From Planctomycetota bacterium (lineage in GTDB: Bacteria; Planctomycetota; Phycisphaerae; SM23-33), in assembly GCA_022705325.1 (NCBI GenBank), contig JAKJER010000008.1, positions 62,001 through 126,000 of the forward strand: a stretch of DNA of 64,000 bases, written 5' to 3'. A program made the translations under genes and the position numbers. Under the pieces are notes generated by a model. The model saw nothing but the letters and a program-made list of their open reading frames with translations, ran no database searches and was not told the DNA's origin. Below are positions 57,709-64,000 of the stretch, in pieces. Every line of letters begins with the position of its first letter. Positions within the stretch are counted from its first letter, which is position 1.

Positions 57709-58823
57709 GCACGCGCGGCATCCCCGCCCGGCTGGGCGGCGCGGAGCGAGTAGTGGAGGAACTCGCCCGCCACCTGGTGCTGCGCGGGCACGAGGTCCTG
57801 GTGTACTGCCGTCGCGGGCACGTGGGGGCCAACGGAAACGGGCGATGCGGAAGCGGGCCGTTGAGGCTGTTCACGCCGCACTGCGAGGGCAAGCACCTGG
57901 AGGCGTTCACAGCCACCGCGTCGGCGCTGTGGGACCTGCTGCGCCGCGACGTGGACGTGGTGCACGTGCACTCGCCCGGGCCGGCCATGCTGAGCTGGTT
58001 GCCGGCGGCGGCGGGCAGGCCCGTGGTCTTCACCGTGCACGCGCCGGACTGGCGCCGCGACAAGTGGTCGCCCGCCGCTCGGGCAATGCTGCGCGGGGGG
58101 CTGTGGTGCGGCATGAAGTGCGCCGCGAAGGTGACGGCCGTGTCCGCCTCGCTGGCCGAGGAACTGGAGAATCGCTATCACCGGCCGGTCCTTTACGTCC
58201 CCAACGCCGCGCCCGCCTGCGAGACGGTCGGCGTGCGATGCCTGCCGGCCTGGGGCCTGACGCCCGAACGATACCTGCTGCACGTGGGACGGATCGTGCC
58301 CGAGAAACGTCTCGACCTGCTGCTGCAAGGGTGGACGACGGCGACGACCGACGCCCCGAGGCGTCCGGGCGAAAACGCGTGGAAACTGGCGGTGGCCGGG
58401 GCGTGGAACGACAGCCCCTACGGGCGGGCGTGTCGCGCCGCCGCCGGGCCGGACGTGGTCTTCCTGGGCCCGCGCCACGGACGCGAGTTGAGCGAGCTGT
58501 ATTCGCACGCGGCCGCCGTGGTCCAGCCGAGCGTGCTGGAGGGCATGTCGCTGGTGCTGCTGGAGGCCGCCGCCTACGGGCGCTGCCTGCTGGCGGCGGA
58601 GATCCCGGCCAATCGCGAGGTCCTGGGCGAGGCGGCCCTGTACGTCCAGCCGGACGACGCTGCTGCATTGGCGGCCGCGTTGGGCCGATGTATGAAATGC
58701 GAGGATGAGCGCGCCCGCCTGGGCGAATCGGCCCGGCGCCGACTGGCCGAGCTGCCCACGTGGGCCGACGTCGCTCAGACTATGGAGCGGGTGTACCAAG
58801 CCGCTCGCGCGGAGGCCCAATGA
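57690..58823 (+). CDS. Glycosyltransferase family 4
   Basis: A 377-residue GT-B enzyme starting MRIAMVGTRGIPARLGGAERVVEEL, typical of rhamnosyl- or mannosyltransferase-like GT4s, with LHVGRIVPEKRLDLLL and VQPSVLEGMSLVLLEAAAYG (EX7E). It overlaps neighbours by ATGA-type junctions on both sides, so the operon is translationally coupled. Confidence 0.85.
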   Translation: MRIAMVGTRGIPARLGGAERVVEELARHLVLRGHEVLVYCRRGHVGANGNGRCGSGPLRLFTPHCEGKHLEAFTATASALWDLLRRDVDVVHVHSPGPAMLSWLPAAAGRPVVFTVHAPDWRRDKWSPAARAMLRGGLWCGMKCAAKVTAVSASLAEELENRYHRPVLYVPNAAPACETVGVRCLPAWGLTPERYLLHVGRIVPEKRLDLLLQGWTTATTDAPRRPGENAWKLAVAGAWNDSPYGRACRAAAGPDVVFLGPRHGRELSELYSHAAAVVQPSVLEGMSLVLLEAAAYGRCLLAAEIPANREVLGEAALYVQPDDAAALAAALGRCMKCEDERARLGESARRRLAELPTWADVAQTMERVYQAARAEAQ

Positions 58824-59512
58824 CGCACCTGACCATTCTGACTGCTGCCAGAGACGAGATGCTGGAGACCCCGGCTGCTCCCGCGAGGTCCATCGTGCCC
58901 GCGGGCGGTACAGTCTACCAGGCGGCCAAGCGCGCCCTGGACGCGGCGGTGGCGGCCGGGATGCTGCTGGTGCTCAGCCCGCTGATGCTGCTGGTGGCGG
59001 CGGCGGTGAAGCTGACCAGCCGGGGCCCGGTGCTGTTTCGCCAGGTGCGGGCGGGGCTCAACGAGCTGCCGTTCACCATGTTCAAGTTCCGCACGATGCG
59101 CCTGGGGGCCGAGGACGACCGCGAACTGCTGGCCCACCTCAACGAGCAGAGCGGTCCGGTGTTCAAGATCCCCGAAGACCCCCGCCTGACGCCGGTGGGA
59201 CGGTTCCTCCGTCGCAGCAGCCTGGACGAACTGCCGCAACTGTTCAACGTCCTGCGGGGGGAGATGTCTCTGGTGGGTCCGCGCCCGCTGTGGATGGTCG
59301 AGGCCCGACAGGCCCGCGGCGCCGCGCGCCTCCGCACGCTGGTCAAGCCCGGGCTCACCTGCCTGTGGCAGATCTCCGGACGCAGCGAGCTGGACTACGA
59401 CACCTGGGTCGAGATGGACCTGTTCTACATCCGCCGGCGGAGCTTCCTGCTGGATCTGCTGATCACGATCCAGACCGTCCCCGCCGTCCTCTCGGGGCGA
59501 GGGGCCTACTGA
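58820..59512 (+). CDS. Initiating sugar-1-phosphate transferase (bacterial sugar transferase)
   Basis: A 230-residue polyprenyl-phosphate hexose-1-phosphate transferase. One N-terminal membrane helix (about residues 38-60) is followed by FRQVRAGLNELPFTMFKFRTM, LRRSSLDELPQLFNVLRGEMSLVGPRPL and ARLRTLVKPGLTCLWQISGRS, the complete family signature. It places the first sugar on undecaprenyl phosphate at the cytoplasmic face and so starts the pathway the flippase completes. It ends the operon. Confidence 0.9.
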   Translation: MTHLTILTAARDEMLETPAAPARSIVPAGGTVYQAAKRALDAAVAAGMLLVLSPLMLLVAAAVKLTSRGPVLFRQVRAGLNELPFTMFKFRTMRLGAEDDRELLAHLNEQSGPVFKIPEDPRLTPVGRFLRRSSLDELPQLFNVLRGEMSLVGPRPLWMVEARQARGAARLRTLVKPGLTCLWQISGRSELDYDTWVEMDLFYIRRRSFLLDLLITIQTVPAVLSGRGAY

Positions 59513-59841
59513 CCCCTCCGGCCACGCCCTTCGCCGAGGCCAACGTCCCGTTTTCCCGGAAAATCGCGCAGCGATCCCCGTCCGCTCGTACGGTCACAAC
59601 CTGTTCTAGGACAGTGAGTTATGCCGCAACAAACAAAACAATAAAAATAGGAATAGCCTGAATAATTAGAGTCAAAACAGGACATTCCAGCCCCAAATGG
59701 GACATTGGAAGTCCCGCCCGCCCGCGTTCAGGACGTAAGTGATTCAGGGAGAAATGGTTGTGCCGGTTCTCGAAAGGGCCCCGCCGGCGGAAGGCGCCCG
59801 CGCCGGCCAGGCCGGGTTTGAGGGGGTCTCCGCGCGTCGAC
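59513..59841. other. Intergenic DNA between the sugar transferase and tatA
   Basis: AT-richer stretch (59600-59680) between convergent genes. GGACATTCC at 59681 and GGACATTGG at 59702 form a short direct repeat. A 28-residue hydrophobic frame on the minus strand is seen but not supported. Nothing else recognised. Confidence 0.5.
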
Positions 59842-60054
59842 TCAGGCCTTGTCCTTGTCGTCCTCGTCCTTGGCCGGCTTGTCGCCCTTGCCTTCCGACT
59901 TGCCGTCCAGTTCTTCCTTGAACCCCCGCAGGCCCTTGCCCAGGCCGCGGGCCAGCTCGGGCAGCTTCTTGCCCCCGAACAGCAGCAGCAGGGCGATGAC
60001 GATGATGACGAACCCCGGGACGCCGATGTTCTGGATGAACGCCAGGTGGAGCAT
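59842..60054 (-). CDS. tatA: Twin-arginine translocase subunit TatA, copy 2
   Basis: A 70-residue TatA/E protein: short membrane helix (GVPGFVIIVIALLLLFGG), hinge FGGKKLPELARGLGKGLRGFKEEL, amphipathic helix, and a Lys/Asp-rich tail. TatA forms the pore of the Tat route for folded proteins. It is nearly identical in its first 45 residues to the tandem copy upstream. An early start adds only MLH. Confidence 0.9.
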   Translation of the reverse strand: MLHLAFIQNIGVPGFVIIVIALLLLFGGKKLPELARGLGKGLRGFKEELDGKSEGKGDKPAKDEDDKDKA

Positions 60055-60287
60055 GGTCGCCTTTCTTCGGACGCTTGCCAAGGCCCAGCCGGGCGCGCCC
60101 GATGCCTGATCCCAAGGGAGCGCCGCGCCGGCGTCTCCCGTCTGATTGTACGCCCCGCCGGGCCGGGCGGTTTGGCCGAATGTCGCCTCGGCGCAGATGC
60201 CGCCCGGCCCAAGCCGGCAGACAAGCCCCGAGTGTTCGCGGCGCATCGGCGCCCAGGCGGCGCGGCGCCCCGCGCGACGGAGGCGGC

Positions 60288-60518
60288 TTATGCCTTCTTC
60301 ACGTCGTCCTTGTCGTCCTTGGGCTCTTCCTCGATCTGCTTCTGGATGCCGTTCAGCTCTTCCTTGAAGCCCCGCAGGCCCTTGCCCAGCCCGCGGGCCA
60401 GCTCGGGCAGCTTCTTGCCCCCGAACAGCAGCAGCATCGCTATCAGAATGATGACGAACCCCGGCACGCCGATGTTCTGTATGAACGCCAGGGCCGCACC
60501 CGTTTCCACTGTCAGCAT
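60288..60518 (-). CDS. tatA: Twin-arginine translocase subunit TatA, copy 1
   Basis: A 76-residue TatA/E protein with the same helix and FGGKKLPELARGLGKGLRGFKEEL hinge as the second copy, differing mainly in the first residues and the acidic tail (IQKQIEEEPKDDKDD). The two genes lie 233 bp apart in the same direction, the product of tandem duplication. tatC and tatB are not in the window. Confidence 0.9.
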   Translation of the reverse strand: MLTVETGAALAFIQNIGVPGFVIILIAMLLLFGGKKLPELARGLGKGLRGFKEELNGIQKQIEEEPKDDKDDVKKA

Positions 60519-60579
60519 AGATCCTACCTCTTGTTTCTCCGCCCGCCCAGCGACGTCGGCTGGAGCGGGCGCGTTGGTC

Positions 60580-61800
60580 CTAGGCCAGCACGCTGGCCGC
60601 CTCGTGCATCCGCGCGGCGATGGCCACGCCCTGCGGGCATGACCGCTCCGCCGCGGTGTAGTCCATCCGCCTCAGGCGATCGTGGACGTCCGCGCCCAAC
60701 GCGGCGAACAGCCGCCTGGCCCGCTCACGCTCGCCATACGCGTTATGATACGTCAACATCCGCAAAATGTCACGCACCGGAACCTGGCCGCCCACCGCCG
60801 ACGAGCAGATCCGCTCGCACCCGGCGCAGTATCCCTCGCACGTCGCGCGGGCGTACCGCCCCCACGCCGCACGGTCCGCCGACGTCAGCTTCGTCTTGTC
60901 CACAGCCGCCGCCGCGTTCTCGTTGAGCTGGGGCAGGTTCTTCATCAGGCAGCAGGCCGAGTGAACGTCCGCCTCCTCCCACAGCAGCTTCAGCCTCGCC
61001 TGCCACTCGGAATAGCCCTTGTCGGTCAGGCCCGCCATGTCGGCGGTTTCCTTGTCCGTCAGCGGCCGGCCCGACAGGCCCAGGGCCTGCACCTTGATGG
61101 CGATCGTCCCCAGCTTGGCCGCCTTGATCGCCGCCATCCCCTTGCGGAACTTGCTCAGGCCCAGCACCCGGAAGTTGCACAGGAACATGGCCACGTCCAT
61201 CCAGGCGAACTGCGAGACCGCCAGCATGTTCTCCATGACGTTGTCGTGGAAGCTGACGCCGAAGAACCGGATCTTGCCCGCCTTCTTGGTCTTCTCCGCC
61301 CACTGCTTCCACTGGTCGCCCCAGTCGCCCAGCTCGTTGGGGTTCTGGAGGCGGTGGACGAAGTACAGGTCCACGTGGTCGGTCTTCAGGGCTGCCAGCG
61401 AGGCGTGCAGCTCGCGCGTCATGCCCTCGGGGTCGCGCTTGAGCGTCTTGGTCGACAGGACGACGTCCTTGCGGAGGGCCGGGTTCTTGGCGAAGAACTC
61501 GCCGTAGCCCTTCTCGCTGTCGACGTACTCCTGGGCGGTGTCCCAGAACCGCACGCCCAACTGGTGGGCCTGCTTGAGCAGGACCTGGTTGCGGACCGTG
61601 TCGAACTCCCCGCCCACGCCCAGGATCGGGATCTTCAGACCCGTCTTGCCCAGCACGCGGGTGGGGGTAAGCCCGCCCGCCGCCGCGTCGGCCGCCGTCG
61701 CCGGACCGGCCGCCGCCCCCCCAGCCAGCGCCGCCGCCCCCGCCGCGCACGCGCCGTGCAGAAAATCGCGCCGGGTCAGATTGTCGCGCAGGTTGGCCAT
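60580..61800 (-). CDS. Tat-exported aldo/keto reductase with C-terminal Fe-S motif
   Basis: A 406-residue protein. The ATG at 61800 has GGGAG seven bases upstream and gives a leader with TRRDFLHGACAAG, a Tat signal followed by an alanine-rich stretch. The body is an aldo/keto reductase TIM barrel (VLGKTGLKIPILGVGGEFD, GVRFWDTAQEY, DVVLSTKTL, HVDLYFVHRLQ, KIRFFGVSFH). The C-terminus has a 4Fe-4S-like cysteine cluster (CEGYCAGCERIC). This architecture is common in planctomycetes. Export fits the adjacent tatA genes. Confidence 0.85.
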   Translation of the reverse strand: MANLRDNLTRRDFLHGACAAGAAALAGGAAAGPATAADAAAGGLTPTRVLGKTGLKIPILGVGGEFDTVRNQVLLKQAHQLGVRFWDTAQEYVDSEKGYGEFFAKNPALRKDVVLSTKTLKRDPEGMTRELHASLAALKTDHVDLYFVHRLQNPNELGDWGDQWKQWAEKTKKAGKIRFFGVSFHDNVMENMLAVSQFAWMDVAMFLCNFRVLGLSKFRKGMAAIKAAKLGTIAIKVQALGLSGRPLTDKETADMAGLTDKGYSEWQARLKLLWEEADVHSACCLMKNLPQLNENAAAAVDKTKLTSADRAAWGRYARATCEGYCAGCERICSSAVGGQVPVRDILRMLTYHNAYGERERARRLFAALGADVHDRLRRMDYTAAERSCPQGVAIAARMHEAASVLA

Positions 61801-62576
61801 GTGCATTCTCCCGCCGGGGTCAAACAGGCATTTTACCATACCCCAGCCGGCAGGGTTCAAGTGTTTAACGAAGCTCGCCCGCGAATTAGCGCAACAGAAG
61901 AAAGGAACAGCCCCCGCACCCCAAGCCCAAGAACGCCGCAAGCCGACGCGCTGGAATGCGAAGAACCGCTCCGGGACCAAGAATACCGCGCCGGCAGCGA
62001 GCCAGACCGCATTTGGCACCCCGCGCGACCGCATTTGACCCGCGGCTGACCGCGTTTCACCCCGGCCGACCGCATTCCACCCCCGGCCGGACACGAAAAG
62101 CACCCTCTCCGCGACGCTGTCTCTCGCCCCCTTTTGACATGCCAATGTATCCTTCGGCGCCCCGGCTGCTCCGGAAGGATGGGCGGGCGCGCGTCCGGGA
62201 TCGCGCCCGCCCCCAGGCGCCTCCAGGGCCGAAGGCCCGCGATGGACCAGCCCAGGCCGCAGCGTAGCGCAGGCCTGGGTGCCGACCCCGCAAGCCGCAC
62301 AGCCCCAACGGGGCGGGGTAAGCCGTGGAACACCGACGAGACAATGACCCCCGCGCCCCGTCATACCGCCCTTTCGACGGCCGCTCGCACCTCGTCATAT
62401 CGCCCTTTCAGGGCTCGATTCTCACCCCGCCGCCACCCTGGCCTGCGCTTCGCTTCGGCCTGCCTGCCGTAGGCAGGCCAGGGCTGGTATATGTCGGCCC
62501 GTTGGGCCTGGTCTTGCCCCAGCCGGCATGCCGGGGCGTTGGGCCTGCGCCGCGCCGACACCCAAGCGCCCCCGCG
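61801..62576. other. Repeat-rich intergenic region
   Basis: No convincing gene. 61990-62090 has recurring GACCGCATTTGACC/GACCGCGTTTCACC-type words. 62226-62285 carries a GGCCGAAGGCCCG...ACCAGCCCAGGCC unit that recurs at about 63751-63826. 62395-62420 has CGCCCTTTCAGGGC, which recurs inverted near 63845 and 63968. These are dispersed host repeats. Confidence 0.6.
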
Positions 62577-62876
62577 CTACTTGCCCCCGCCCCACGCGGA
62601 CGCGTAATTCCCATCCAACTCCTCGCCCACCATCAGGATGGCGGCGATGCGGCGGGCCATTTCGGTGGCGTAGCGGGCCTCGTCGGTGCGGAGGGGCCGA
62701 CCCAGGAGCTTGCGCTCGCGGTAGCTCAGCCACTTCTTGATGACCTGGTAGCCGCCGAGGATGTACTCCCGGGCGCTCTGCGGGGTGTTGTGCCGGGAGA
62801 AGGAAGTCTGGCCTGCGCCGGCCCCCGAAGCGTGAATGTCCCGCAGTTCGCGAAAGTACGTTTCAACCGGGTCCAT
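62577..62876 (-). pseudogene. C-terminal relic of a type ISP-like restriction-modification enzyme
   Basis: Only 99 residues remain. Its second half (REYILGGYQVIKKWLSYRERKLLGRPL, then EARYATEMARRIAAIL) matches the conserved C-terminus of large type ISP or type IIG-like restriction-modification proteins, where GGYQVxKKWLxxR contacts DNA in target recognition. The helicase, nuclease and methylase parts are absent upstream, where only repeats are found. It is most likely a truncated gene, though a short ATG-started frame remains open. Confidence 0.6.
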
Positions 62877-64000
62877 GCGAGAATGTGTATCCGAATTGTC
62901 CGGTGGCCGCAAGGGCAAACGCGGAGCCGCCCTCGGGAAGGACCCCATCGGCCTGGGCCGATTCACTTCACCCCCGGCCACCTTCCTCCGGCCCTGCGGG
63001 CCTGAACTCGCCACGCTCAAACGCTCGCGCAGATAGTCCCGAAGGGACGTCAGCATGTAGCCGGGGGCGCAAGCCCCCGGAAGGCGAGTGAGAATGCAGG
63101 CAGAGCCCCAACGGGGCGAAAGAGCGATGCGTGCGTGTGTCCAGGACCGATGGGCCCGCGCCCGTGCGGCTACCCGCACCCGAGCCCGCCCGGGAAGTCC
63201 CGAAGGGACGCAGGAGGGTAGCCGGAGGGGAGGCCTTCAGGCCGAGCCCCCGGTTGACGGGTCAAGACACCCAGAGCCCCGGCGGGGCGAAAGAGAGCGT
63301 TCCTGCGTCCCCAGCCGCTTGTGCCGCCAGCCATGCGCTGTCGTCCTTTCAGGACTTGTTTCCGGAGCGCGCGGGTTCCGGGGGCTTACGCCCCCGGCTA
63401 CTTGCTTTCGACCCTTCGGGTCTTCTCTGCGGAACGCTCGAGTTCCGGGGGCTTACGCCCCCGGCTACTTGCTTTCGACCCTTCGGGTCTTCTCTGCGGA
63501 GCGCGCGAGTTCCGGCGGCTTGCGCCGCCGGCTACTTGCTTTCGACCCTTTGGGTCTTCTCTGCGGAACGCTCGCCTTCCGGCGGCTTACGCTGCCGGCT
63601 ACTTGCTTTCGACCCTTCGGGTCTTCTCTGCGGAACGCGCGAGTTCCGGCGGCTTGCGCCGCCGGCTACTTGCTTTCGGCCCTGCGGGCCTGAGGTTGCT
63701 GTCGGGGGAGGCCGAGCGCGCCGGTCGCCGTATTTCGCCGTTCGCTGTCCAGGGCCGAAGGCCCGTAAGAAACCAGCCCAGGCCTGCCTACGGCAGGCAG
63801 GCCGGAGCGCAGCGCAGGCCAGGGTACGCGTCACCGGGAAACGTGAGCCCTGAAAGGGCGATATACACGCGCGCCGATCGAGCCTCCGTGTCCGTTGTCC
63901 TTGCGTCGCGTGGTTCCCCGGCGGGCCGACGCCGCTACGTATTGGTCGCCCCGTCCGGCAGCAGCGTTGGTATGTCGCCCTTTCAGGGCTTCCTCTTCCG
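62877..64000. other. Repeat-dense DNA to the window end
   Basis: No supported gene. It contains GTCCCGAAGGGAC and CCGGGGGC-loop-GCCCCCGG hairpins around 63030-63290, five 67-bp tandem units at about 63360-63690, the second copy of the 62226 repeat near 63751-63826, and GCCCTGAAAGGGC palindromes at about 63847 and 63968. Confidence 0.7.
63360..63690. repeat. Five tandem 67-bp units with two hairpins each
   Basis: The word GGCTACTTGCTTTCG recurs at 63396, 63463, 63530, 63597 and 63664, exactly 67 bp apart. Each unit has hairpin A (CCGGGGGC TTAC GCCCCCGG or CCGGCGGC TTGC GCCGCCGG) and hairpin B (GACCC TTC GGGTC, or GGCCC TGC GGGCC in the last). Bases differ between copies but pairing is kept. 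Confidence 0.85.

Noticed and set aside
59619..59704. 28-residue hydrophobic frame on the minus strand
   Set aside because: No RBS, no coupling and atypical composition between convergent genes.
63360..63690. CRISPR array
   Set aside because: The whole 67-bp unit repeats with related sequence throughout; there are no unique spacers and no cas genes.

Overview
The window is high-GC DNA from a Planctomycetota chromosome, most likely class Phycisphaerae. This assignment is an inference from gene style: Tat-exported Gfo/Idh/MocA, sulfatase and aldo/keto reductase proteins, tandem tatA genes, an LPS-type kdsB, and gene ends decorated with short dispersed repeats (CAATCGTCAATC-like, CACAGAGGCACAGAG-like, GC-rich hairpins). 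No marker gene fixes the genus.

Layout. (1) 1-14.1 kb is host housekeeping DNA: the edge of an HMA-domain gene, a Tat-exported oxidoreductase, an orphan FliM-like protein, a degenerate peptidase-like protein, HflX, an exported lyxose-isomerase-like cupin, KdsB, an ankyrin protein, a sulfatase, MetK, a DksA-like protein with LspA behind a near-consensus promoter, and an M48 metalloprotease. (2) About 14.1-49.3 kb is an integrated transposable (Mu-like) siphovirus-type prophage. Late genes run leftward: Mu gp25/gp26/gp27-like proteins, large terminase, portal-MuF fusion, HK97 protease, major capsid, connectors, tail proteins, tape measure, tail hub, FN3-like tail-tip proteins, small lipoprotein and holin. 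An S24-type repressor and two small HTH regulators sit at the centre (39.9-41.5 kb). Early genes run rightward: a CsrA homologue, a MuA-like DDE transposase, a MuB-like ATPase, a string of small unknown proteins, a tRNA-like gene and a GemA/gp16-like protein. Similar 18-bp motifs occur in inverted orientation at the two ends and are candidate transposase-binding sites. The exact termini and a target-site duplication could not be fixed.

(3) 49.4-50.5 kb holds a REP-associated Y1 (RAYT-type) transposase between inverted hairpin repeats. (4) 50.5-59.5 kb is a host gene for an exported membrane protein followed by a compact surface-polysaccharide operon: flippase, GT2-GT4 fusion, radical SAM protein, two GT4 enzymes and an initiating sugar-phosphate transferase, with most genes overlapping. 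(5) 59.5-64 kb carries two tatA copies, a Tat-exported Fe-S aldo/keto reductase, a C-terminal relic of a type ISP-like restriction enzyme, and a repeat-rich tract ending in five 67-bp units whose hairpins show compensatory changes.

How the parts work together. Several exported enzymes here carry twin-arginine leaders and the tatA genes encode pore subunits of that route. The polysaccharide operon has the initiating transferase, chain-extending transferases and flippase of a Wzx-type pathway, but no polymerase is visible. The prophage looks structurally close to complete, though no endolysin is recognisable and its early and late arms diverge from a central switch rather than running co-linearly as in Mu.
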